A stretch of DNA of 14,948 nucleotides, taken from Gammaproteobacteria bacterium. Its GTDB lineage: Bacteria > Pseudomonadota > Gammaproteobacteria > GRL18. Shown in pieces: positions 6,479 to 13,100 of the stretch (position 1 is its first letter; the number at the start of each line of letters is the position of its first letter). Position numbers and translations under genes: made by a program. The DNA is taken from positions 1 through 14,948 of the forward strand of contig JAPVVU010000025.1 of assembly GCA_028571885.1 (NCBI GenBank), read 5' to 3'. The notes beneath the pieces were generated by a model, which did not search any database, had not been told where the DNA came from, and worked only from the letters and a program-made list of their open reading frames with translations.

Positions 6479-7828
6479 ATGAATTCATCAGAAACAACAA
6501 TTGACATAATTGTTATTGGTGGTGGTCCTGTCGGCACGACTGCGGCGGCTTTGCTCAGTGAAAAGGGCTATAGTGTCTGTTTGTTAGAAAAAGCAAAACA
6601 CCCGCGCTTTCATATCGGTGAATCACTCTTACCAATGAATTTACCAATTCTAGAGCGTTTAGGTGTACTCGATCAAATTAAAGCGATCGGCATAATTAAA
6701 CATGGGGCTGAATTTAATGCTATTGATCCTGTTTCTCAAGAGTGGAAACGGCAAACATTTTATTTTGAAAAGTCCTTTAATAAAAAATACCCCCATGCCT
6801 ATGAAGTAAAGCGAAGTGAATTTGATCATATATTGCTTGAAAATTGTAAAAACAAGGGGGTCAGGGTACTGGAAAATAATCAGGTTACTCAAGTTGATTT
6901 TATTTCTCCAGGGCAAGTGGTAGTACATCATAACAATGAGAATAATGAACCGACTATCTTGTACGGCCGTTATATTATTGATGCCTCAGGTCGGGATTCA
7001 TTACTGTCTCGTCGATTAAAATTAAAACAGAAAAATCCTCATCATCAAAGTTCAGCTATCTTTGGACACTTTTCGGATGTTCAACGTCGTACAGGAAAAG
7101 ATGAAGGTAATATCAGTATCTACTGGTTTGAACATGGCTGGTTCTGGTTGATTCCTTTAAATGATGGCAGTATGAGTGTCGGGGCTGTTTGCTGGCCTGA
7201 ATATCTAAAAACGCTTGAGGGTTCAACCGAAGCATTTTTATGGAAAACCATTGCCATGAATAGTGCAGTTGCATCACGCATGAAAAAGGCAAAAAAATTG
7301 GGTGAGATTCGTGCCACAGGTAATTTTGCCTATACCTCTAAAAAGATGTGGGGACGTGACTTCATGTTGCTGGGGGATGCTTTTGCATTTGTTGATCCCG
7401 TTTTTTCCAGTGGTGTTTATTTAGGTATGAGTGGTGCTGAACAAGCTGCCGAAATAATTGATCAATGCTTTAAAACACCAGAAAGAACTGCACAACTTTG
7501 TACTCAACTCGAAAAACGCATCCGTAGCGGCATTAATGAAATGTGCTGGTTTATCTACCGTTTTACTTCACCTGCGATACAGCGTTTATTTATGAACCCC
7601 AAAAATGACTATCAGGTTGAGTCGGCTTTAATTTCAATGCTTGCAGGTGATATATTTGATAATAAAGCCGTCAAGATACGACTCAAATTATTTCATTTTA
7701 TTTATTATACACACGTTATGCGGATGCTGCCTGGAACAATTAAATCCTGGCTTAAACGCCGAAAAAATGTTCAGGTTATTTTTAAAAAAGGAACAATGCC
7801 GGAAGATAGGGTCGATGAGTCTCTATAA
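6479..7828 (+). CDS. FAD-dependent oxidoreductase of the flavin-dependent halogenase-like family
   Basis: The 449-residue flavoprotein (counted from ATG 6479) has the FAD Rossmann motif GGGPVG (14-19) ending in the acidic ELEK-type strand (E37), the ESLLP segment (48-52) and the second FAD motif LLGDAFAFVDP (297-307). It also has features of flavin-dependent halogenases: WFWLIP (221-226) matches WxWxIP, FVDPVFSSG (304-312) matches the FxxPxxSxG motif, and K74 in IKHGAEF falls where phenolic halogenases keep the catalytic lysine. Non-halogenating relatives in the geranylgeranyl reductase superfamily share parts of this, so halogenation is plausible, not proven. No flavin reductase, NRPS or PKS gene is near. 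The downstream reductase gene is 30 bp away and probably in the same operon. A TTG at 6467 in frame is an alternative start; neither start has a strong ribosome-binding site. Confidence 0.85.
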   Translation: MNSSETTIDIIVIGGGPVGTTAAALLSEKGYSVCLLEKAKHPRFHIGESLLPMNLPILERLGVLDQIKAIGIIKHGAEFNAIDPVSQEWKRQTFYFEKSFNKKYPHAYEVKRSEFDHILLENCKNKGVRVLENNQVTQVDFISPGQVVVHHNNENNEPTILYGRYIIDASGRDSLLSRRLKLKQKNPHHQSSAIFGHFSDVQRRTGKDEGNISIYWFEHGWFWLIPLNDGSMSVGAVCWPEYLKTLEGSTEAFLWKTIAMNSAVASRMKKAKKLGEIRATGNFAYTSKKMWGRDFMLLGDAFAFVDPVFSSGVYLGMSGAEQAAEIIDQCFKTPERTAQLCTQLEKRIRSGINEMCWFIYRFTSPAIQRLFMNPKNDYQVESALISMLAGDIFDNKAVKIRLKLFHFIYYTHVMRMLPGTIKSWLKRRKNVQVIFKKGTMPEDRVDESL

Positions 7829-7858
7829 TTAAATTATCAGGATGAGAGGCAAAATTAA

Positions 7859-8911
7859 ATGAAATATATCACGCTTGGACAAAGTGATTTGAATGTATCT
7901 AATATCTGTCTTGGCAGTATGACCTGGGGTACACAAAATAATCAACATGATGCTGATGAGCAAATTGATTTTGCCTTATCAAATGGAATTAACTTTATTG
8001 ATACTGCAGAAATGTATGCAATACCTCCTTCTGAAGAGACCTATGGTAAGACAGAAACAATTATTGGTCACTGGTTAGCTAAAAACAGTGAACGTCGATC
8101 CGACGTTGTTTTAGCCTCAAAAATTGCTGGCAATGGTTTACCATGGATTCGAGAAGGTGGTGATATTACGGGAGAAGCGATATTAAAATCAGTCGATGCA
8201 TCACTGGAACGCTTACAAACGGATTATATTGATTTATACCAATTGCACTGGCCTAATCGTACTTCTCCACATTTTTCTAAACACTGGCCGGGAATGATTT
8301 CATTTACGGACGTTGATACTGAAAAACATTCAGCACAAATGCTGGAAATTCTGCAGGCGCTGGATGTTTGTATTAAATCTGGAAAAATCCGCTATTGTGG
8401 TTTATCAGATGATACCCCATGGGGTATCAATGAATTCATCCGTTTAAGTGAAAAACATAATCTGCCGCGAATAGTTTCTATACAAAATGAATTTAACTTG
8501 CTGCATACAAAAGACTGGCCTTATCTTATTGAGAATTGTGTGCATGCCAATATTGCTTATTTACCCTGGTCACCATTAGCAGGCGGCGTACTCAGTGGTA
8601 AATATTTAAATGGTACTCGCCCTGAAGGCAGTCGTTGGAGTAAATCTCAGCGGAATGGTCTTTTTCGTGATAATGCTATGGTGAATTCTGCAGTCAATGA
8701 TTATGTCCAGGTTGCACAAAAACATGGACTAACACCCGCACAGCTTGCTTTAGCCTGGTGTACCCAGGTGGATGGTGTAAGTTCAACAATCATTGGCGCA
8801 ACAAATATTTCTCAATTAAAGGAAGATGTTGTCGCTTTTGAAAAAAGCTTGTCTGATACTGTTTTAAGTGATATTAATTCAGTTTTACATCAATACCCTG
8901 TACCATTTTAG
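7859..8911 (+). CDS. tas: Aldo/keto reductase, Tas family
   Basis: The 350-residue protein matches E. coli Tas (346 residues, by memory) along its length, including FIDTAEMYAIPP, RLQTDYIDLYQLHWP, GKIRYCGLSDDTPWG and VSSTIIGATNISQLKEDV. The catalytic tetrad of the superfamily is present: D48, Y53, K88 and H130. It is a cytosolic TIM-barrel enzyme using NADPH to reduce carbonyls; the natural substrate of Tas proteins is unknown. GAGAGG at 7844-7849 stands 9 bases before the ATG. The gene follows the halogenase-like flavoprotein by 30 bp, suggesting shared transcription and maybe a shared substrate pathway. It converges with the hypothetical gene ending at 8977; I see no clear terminator in the 65 bp between. 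Confidence 0.93.
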   Translation: MKYITLGQSDLNVSNICLGSMTWGTQNNQHDADEQIDFALSNGINFIDTAEMYAIPPSEETYGKTETIIGHWLAKNSERRSDVVLASKIAGNGLPWIREGGDITGEAILKSVDASLERLQTDYIDLYQLHWPNRTSPHFSKHWPGMISFTDVDTEKHSAQMLEILQALDVCIKSGKIRYCGLSDDTPWGINEFIRLSEKHNLPRIVSIQNEFNLLHTKDWPYLIENCVHANIAYLPWSPLAGGVLSGKYLNGTRPEGSRWSKSQRNGLFRDNAMVNSAVNDYVQVAQKHGLTPAQLALAWCTQVDGVSSTIIGATNISQLKEDVVAFEKSLSDTVLSDINSVLHQYPVPF

Positions 8912-8976
8912 GATTAAAGTCATTCTTCAAAAATTGAGTAATATGGCTTTTATTGTGCAAGGAATTAATTTTTTTA

Positions 8977-9468
8977 TTAAATGCTATTCAGTGATTTAAT
9001 TATTTCTTTTAATAGTTGTTTTTCTTCTTTGGCAAAACGCTCATGCCTTTCATAAGGATATGTGTACACCGCTGCAGAGGCTATGTCGAGACAATAATCT
9101 ATTATTTTTTGCTTTCGTTCATCATTGACATCAGGATCAGAATGATTGAGGAGGATAGGCTTTATATAATTTCTGATCGTCTTTAATAGCTCTGGATCAG
9201 GTTTTTTAGTTAAGTATTTATCCAGAAATGAATTAGCCTGATCGATTGATAATGGTGATTCCCCATCTGTTTGACGATCAAGCTCTGCAATTCGATTTAA
9301 ACAGAATTCGGTGGCAAAGGAGGTTTCACACTTTTGTGCCTCACCGTCTATCCAAATCATTTCAAATAATGGAAAAAGATCAATCAGGTAAATTTCATAC
9401 TCTTTAAGGCCATGTATATTTATTAATTCATTAATTAGATTTTGTCGATTTTCATCAGAATCTGCCAA
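8977..9468 (-). CDS. Hypothetical all-helical protein, possibly TerB-like
   Basis: The 163-residue product has no signal peptide or membrane helix and is acidic and helical. The segments YLIDLFPLFEMIWIDGEAQ (about 26-44) and ERFAKEEKQLLKEIIKSL near the end resemble the pattern of TerB-like domains, where acidic residues follow a hydrophobic helix with W-x-DG; this is a weak resemblance and not a firm assignment. The start is TTG (9466-9468): no ATG or GTG occurs in frame before an upstream stop, and GGAG stands 8 bases before the TTG, so this rare start is well supported. It lies alone between the convergent tas gene and the end of the lipid operon, 68 bp from the latter, and could be a distal member of that operon. 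Confidence 0.7.
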   Translation of the reverse strand: MADSDENRQNLINELINIHGLKEYEIYLIDLFPLFEMIWIDGEAQKCETSFATEFCLNRIAELDRQTDGESPLSIDQANSFLDKYLTKKPDPELLKTIRNYIKPILLNHSDPDVNDERKQKIIDYCLDIASAAVYTYPYERHERFAKEEKQLLKEIIKSLNSI

Positions 9469-9523
9469 TGTAAATACTCCATTTTAATATATATCAACAA
9501 GTGTTTATATTTTATCACATAAT

Positions 9524-9546
9524 GAATAGATATAAATTATCTATTC
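9524..9546 (-). repeat. 9 bp AT-rich hairpin over the stop of the acyltransferase gene
   Basis: GAATAGATA (9524-9532) and TATCTATTC (9538-9546) pair fully around a 5-base loop and include the stop codon of the acyltransferase. It marks the end of the lipid operon. It has few GC pairs and no U run, so it is a poor intrinsic terminator. Confidence 0.3.
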
Positions 9547-10190
9547 TCCTGATAAGTCAAGCAGCTTTTTAAGAGCTGGGAATAGTTTTTTGATAGAAGC
9601 GCAAGCAGTTCTTTTGAATTATTAAATGCTGGTAACTCATCACCGATTACAATATCACAGGTGAAGGGTACAAAAAGAGCCTCACCACGAGGTAAAGCCC
9701 GACCCAGGCCATGAGTCATAACGGGGATGATTTTTGTGTCAGTGCGATCTTTACAAAGATAGTACAGGCCCTTTTTAAGTTTACTGGTTTTTTCAGGTTC
9801 ACCACGGGTACCCTCTGGAAAAATGAGCAAAATATCTTCATTATCCAGTGCTTCATGGCATTCTTTAAATAAATCTTTTTTTATTGAGCCGCTGCGTGAA
9901 AGCGGAATAATGCCAATGACATTTAATGAAAACCAGGCAATAAAAGGATTGCATAAAAAATAATCCGCAGCAGCAACAGGACGTAATTTATGTACTTTTG
10001 ACAGGGGATATAAACTAAACATAACCATAGTATCAAGATGACTATTATGGTTGGCGGCAATAATTGCGGGTCCTTTTAAAGGTAATTTTTGCCGGTCTTT
10101 AATATTCAAACCCAGGATAATTAAAATTATGGGCTTTACTATGACGGCAACAAAAAGAATTTTTAATATGCGCTTTACTATTTGTTTCAT
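9537..10190 (-). CDS. 1-acyl-sn-glycerol-3-phosphate acyltransferase family protein (PlsC-type)
   Basis: The 217-residue enzyme has a hydrophobic N-terminal membrane anchor (about 10-30) and the acyltransferase blocks in order: block I NHNSHLD (47-53, the Hx4D catalytic pair H48/D53), block II around IIPLSRSGSIKKD (94-106), block III FPEGTRG (124-130) and block IV IIPVMTHG (154-161). The family moves an acyl chain onto lysophosphatidic acid or a similar lysolipid at the inner membrane. It lies 44 bp after the CDP-diacylglycerol synthase gene and is the last gene of the ynb-like operon. That context suggests a dedicated acyl donor step for the operon's lipid rather than the housekeeping plsC. 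The E. coli ynbABCD set has no such gene directly attached, as far as I recall. Lyso-lipid acyl acceptors other than LPA are possible. Confidence 0.9.
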   Translation of the reverse strand: MKQIVKRILKILFVAVIVKPIILIILGLNIKDRQKLPLKGPAIIAANHNSHLDTMVMFSLYPLSKVHKLRPVAAADYFLCNPFIAWFSLNVIGIIPLSRSGSIKKDLFKECHEALDNEDILLIFPEGTRGEPEKTSKLKKGLYYLCKDRTDTKIIPVMTHGLGRALPRGEALFVPFTCDIVIGDELPAFNNSKELLALLSKNYSQLLKSCLTYQENR

Positions 10191-10234
10191 ATTCGACTGC
10201 TCAGAATGTTAACTCTGCTTACTACTTCTTGTTA

Positions 10235-11173
10235 CTAAAAGTAAAGATAATAAACAAAATGAAAGAATAGGGGGGCAGTATAAATCAGGCTGTCCATTCT
10301 ATCCAGAATGCCGCCATGCCCCGGGATCAGATTGCCACAATCTTTAATGCGCAGGTCTCGTTTCACAGATGATATCACCACATCGCCAATGAAACCGCCT
10401 GTGCTGATAATAACGCCTGCTGCAAAACCCTGTAATTGAGTCAGGGGTGTTAGATAGGGTGCAATAAAGCCGGCAGTTAATGTAATCGTGAGTAAGCCGC
10501 CAAGAAAACCCTCCCATGTTTTATTGGGACTCACTTTAGGGATGATTTTGTGCTGACCCAGTAATTTACCCCAGATGTACTGACTGACATCATTAAATTG
10601 AGTTAAAAATAATAAATAAAGAACCAGTCCAATACCACCGGCCAGGGGATTTCCGCCAGGTAAAATCATCAGATAGGCAATGTGACTGACAGAAAAAACG
10701 GTTAACATAACAGCCCAGTGTAAAACACCGGCGGCTTTAATAAACCCCTCTGTTTCACCTATAAGCACCATTCTCATAGGAATAAATAAAAACAAATAAA
10801 CCGGTATAAAAATAATAAACATCCCATACCAGGCCTCTGAAACCCAGAAATATTGCAGCGGGATGGAAATGTATGCCCAGAACACCACAGTGCGATCAGC
10901 TTGCCGTGTAGAGACAATAGAGAGAAATTCCTTGAGTGCCAGAAAACTGATAAAAGCAAAGAAGAATATCGTTGCTGTACGCCCCATGACAAGAAAAAGA
11001 AACAGCAAACCAATAATCCACCACCAGGAAATGGTGCGTTGTCTTAATTCAGTATAATCTTTATCAGGATGTTTATGGCTGATAATAAACTGAATAATGC
11101 TTGCCGTAATTAATACGATAATAACCGTTATCATGGCATAAATTGAATGCTCTGGAATGTGTGAAAATGGCAC
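10235..11173 (-). CDS. ynbB: Phosphatidate cytidylyltransferase (CDP-diacylglycerol synthase), YnbB-like
   Basis: Counted from GTG 11173 the protein has 312 residues and about eight membrane helices. The C-terminus carries the CdsA signature: KRDLRIKDCGNLIPGHGG followed by ILDRMDS (about 271-296), preceded by SPNKTWEGFLGG. The enzyme makes CDP-diacylglycerol from phosphatidate and CTP. It resembles E. coli YnbB (RTxSWWW region, SFLALKE, TAPxFF end) more than housekeeping CdsA. An ATG in frame at 11243-11245 would add 24 residues and overlap the upstream gene; I prefer GTG 11173 because AAGGA stands 7 bases before it and the extension overlaps the preceding coding region by 55 bp. The gene starts 17 bp after the small membrane-protein gene and is followed at 44 bp by the acyltransferase. 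Confidence 0.9.
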   Translation of the reverse strand: MPFSHIPEHSIYAMITVIIVLITASIIQFIISHKHPDKDYTELRQRTISWWWIIGLLFLFLVMGRTATIFFFAFISFLALKEFLSIVSTRQADRTVVFWAYISIPLQYFWVSEAWYGMFIIFIPVYLFLFIPMRMVLIGETEGFIKAAGVLHWAVMLTVFSVSHIAYLMILPGGNPLAGGIGLVLYLLFLTQFNDVSQYIWGKLLGQHKIIPKVSPNKTWEGFLGGLLTITLTAGFIAPYLTPLTQLQGFAAGVIISTGGFIGDVVISSVKRDLRIKDCGNLIPGHGGILDRMDSLIYTAPLFFHFVYYLYF

Positions 11174-11190
11174 GTGATATTCCTTTATGT

Positions 11191-11652
11191 TTAGCTGACA
11201 TGGAAAATAATAAAAACAATTAACAGGAACAATTGACAACAACACAAAACAATTTGTATCTTTAATAATTTAACACATCCTAAGAGGCGCTCATTGAGTG
11301 TGCGAGATGTTTTGTCTGAGGGTATTAATTTAAGCAGGCTTAAAGCATTATCTAATAAATTAAGTTGTTCAGTGATGGTATTATTTTGCTGATAAAGATC
11401 CTCCGTCAATGATTTTAGTAAACTCTGATCAAAACCAATGCGCATTGCAATAATGAGTTCAAAAAAACCGATAAGAATTATTATCAAAAAGGGCCAGAGC
11501 CATAATGAAGAAAATATGCCGCTGTTCAGATAAAACAGCATAAAAGTAATGCTGCCGATGGTCAAAAACAATGAAAAAGTATGTACTTTTTTATGTTGTG
11601 CCAATAGTGCAGCACAGCTTGTTATATTATAACTTGCCTGTTCATTTTTCAT
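11191..11652 (-). CDS. Small three-helix membrane protein of unknown function
   Basis: The 153-residue protein has predicted membrane helices at about 26-42, 48-70 and 127-150, with a polar helical stretch at 75-125 between the second and third (LTEDLYQQNNTITEQLNLLD looks amphipathic or coiled). The third helix is cysteine-rich (VLCCCQLF). I recognise no family. It sits inside the ynb-like operon, 18 bp after the phosphatase gene and 17 bp before the CDP-diacylglycerol synthase, so it is surely co-transcribed with them. AGGAT stands near the ATG. A scaffold or membrane partner of the lipid enzymes is a guess from context only. Confidence 0.75.
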   Translation of the reverse strand: MKNEQASYNITSCAALLAQHKKVHTFSLFLTIGSITFMLFYLNSGIFSSLWLWPFLIIILIGFFELIIAMRIGFDQSLLKSLTEDLYQQNNTITEQLNLLDNALSLLKLIPSDKTSRTLNERLLGCVKLLKIQIVLCCCQLFLLIVFIIFHVS

Positions 11653-11670
11653 AAATCTTCATCCTGTAAG

Positions 11671-13095
11671 CTAATTGTTTTCTATTAAATGAATCAGCAG
11701 CTGCTCATCACTTTTTTTTAGAACAAATTTGGAGTGTTTATTTTTGATGACTTTAAGCGCTGCGTCAATCGTTTTAACATGGTGGCTGAACAGCAGCCAG
11801 ACAATCACTGCCATAACACTCCGTGAATACCCCAGAGCACAGGTGATCAGAATCGGCTGATTACTTTTGCTGTTCATGCGGCTGTTCATGTGTTGCTCTA
11901 TTAATTGCGCTGCACTTAATAAATTGTTATCAGAGGGCGTGAGCAAGTCCAGATTAGTCAGTGTATGCCATTTTACAGCGCCTGATTTTGCAATGGATGG
12001 GACAGGCATCTCAGCGGTCATATCGATAATTGTGTGATAGCCTTTTTCTTTTATCTCATTGCTGGAAGGAAAACGTCCCAGCCATAATCCATTGACTATT
12101 TGACTGGCAGGCGGTTGTTTTCTGGTCCATAAATATGAATTTAATTTCGCCGCTAATAAGTAGGGCAACAATAACCAATGGCTGGCAGCACTCATTTTTC
12201 CCTGACTTGATTTTTGAAAACCCTTAGCGCCAATAAAGGCATAAAAAATGGCAACTAAAAATAATGAGACAGCAGGCCATAACAACCATAAAGCCCAGCC
12301 GTTAAATGTGAATGCCAAAATGCTGAAAAATAATGCGCCAATTAAATAATAAGATGCCAGAGAGTAGCGACGATTGTTGTTATATATGTTGTTATATATG
12401 TTGTTACATTTGTTGTTATCGATAGAGCTTCTGCTGAACATGGAATTGCCATCTTCAGGCCATAACCAGACACAAAACCAACCTAATAATGCCCCAGTAG
12501 GCACATCAATAAAATGATGCTGATAGGTTGTTAATACTGAAATAGCGATTAAGAAACATAATAGATGAAATGGCCAGTGCAGCAGCCTGGGTAAATGACG
12601 GGGATAAACTACCCAGAGTATTACCAGCAAGGTAATATGCAGAGAGGGTGCCTGATTAAAAGGCTGATCAAAACTGCTTAAGGTAGTGAATAAATGGCCA
12701 AATAATCCACTGCTTTCTGGTCGTTCAAAAGTGAATCCCATGGGAAATAGCATAAAGCAGATAACTGCGATGATTTGCGCAGTAAGCAATCGTTTTGCAT
12801 GACTATTCAGTTCAATTCCGGTACTGCAGATGAAGAGTGATAACGCGTATAAAAAATCAATGCTCCAATAAGGAATAATTGTCCAGGGAACAAAAGGAAT
12901 GGATCTTTCCCAGGCAAAGACAATATGAGAAACCTCCATCTGCTGAGAAGCCAGCCCATTGGCAAAGCCATAGCTAATAAAAAAGAAGGGACCCAGAAAC
13001 AGCAGCCAAAGTGCTGCCTGTTTCCAGTTAGCTGATTCATCTTTACTGTTTCTATGGGATGAGTTTCTATGAGATGAAAGAGCTGAGTGTTTCAT
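11671..13095 (-). CDS. ynbD: PAP2 - dual-specificity phosphatase fusion, YnbD-like
   Basis: The 474-residue protein joins a membrane PAP2 domain (about 25-212, then further helices at 248-290) to a cytosolic dual-specificity phosphatase domain (about 330-472). The PAP2 part is of the Aur1-like type: APSLH (149-153) and HHFID (193-197, H194/D197), with no classical KxxxxxxRP or SR. The phosphatase has the P-loop CALGYSRS (419-426; CX5R with C419 and R425) and D383 as a likely general acid. E. coli YnbD has the same two domains. The likely substrate is a lipid phosphate or phospho-head group; the mitochondrial phosphatase PTPMT1, of the same fold, dephosphorylates phosphatidylglycerophosphate. 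It starts 5 bp after the ynbC-like gene, with AAGGAA overlapping that gene's stop. In-frame tandem duplications occur at its N-terminus, in the linker at about 227-241 and before the P-loop. Confidence 0.92.
   Translation of the reverse strand: MKHSALSSHRNSSHRNSKDESANWKQAALWLLFLGPFFFISYGFANGLASQQMEVSHIVFAWERSIPFVPWTIIPYWSIDFLYALSLFICSTGIELNSHAKRLLTAQIIAVICFMLFPMGFTFERPESSGLFGHLFTTLSSFDQPFNQAPSLHITLLVILWVVYPRHLPRLLHWPFHLLCFLIAISVLTTYQHHFIDVPTGALLGWFCVWLWPEDGNSMFSRSSIDNNKCNNIYNNIYNNNRRYSLASYYLIGALFFSILAFTFNGWALWLLWPAVSLFLVAIFYAFIGAKGFQKSSQGKMSAASHWLLLPYLLAAKLNSYLWTRKQPPASQIVNGLWLGRFPSSNEIKEKGYHTIIDMTAEMPVPSIAKSGAVKWHTLTNLDLLTPSDNNLLSAAQLIEQHMNSRMNSKSNQPILITCALGYSRSVMAVIVWLLFSHHVKTIDAALKVIKNKHSKFVLKKSDEQLLIHLIENN
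11866..11889 (-). repeat. Two 12 bp in-frame tandem units in the ynbD-like gene
   Basis: The units encode MNSR and MNSK (403-410), sharing ATGAACAGC. They enlarge the loop before the phosphatase P-loop strand. Confidence 0.6.
12377..12424 (-). repeat. 12 bp tandem repeat in the PAP2 linker of the ynbD-like gene
   Basis: Read on the plus strand, TTGTTATATATG occurs twice without change (12377-12400), then once with two changes (TTGTTACATTTG, 12401-12412), and a partial unit follows. It encodes the Asn-rich CNNIYNNIYNNN stretch at the end of the PAP2 core. Confidence 0.8.
13045..13074 (-). repeat. Two 15 bp in-frame tandem units near the start of the ynbD-like gene
   Basis: The units encode SHRNS and SHRNS (8-17), with CATAGAAAC kept in both. 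They lie in the cytosolic tail before the first membrane helix. Confidence 0.6.
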
Positions 13096-13100
13096 CGTGA

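Noticed and set aside
6385..6504. 39-codon frame overlapping the start of the flavoprotein gene, possible leader peptide
   Set aside because: No Shine-Dalgarno, no attenuator structure and no biased residue run; probably chance.
6479..8911. Natural-product biosynthetic cluster
   Set aside because: Only the halogenase-like flavoprotein and Tas reductase are present; no NRPS, PKS, carrier protein or flavin reductase in the window.
8912..8976. Bidirectional terminator between convergent genes
   Set aside because: T-rich, but I could not find a stable stem.
11174..11245. 24-residue N-terminal extension of the CDP-diacylglycerol synthase
   Set aside because: It overlaps the upstream coding region, lacks a ribosome-binding site, and the GTG at 11173 has AAGGA at the right distance.
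12377..12424. Repeat array that could suggest CRISPR or a direct-repeat origin
   Set aside because: Units are 12 bp with no spacers and lie in frame inside the ynbD-like coding sequence.
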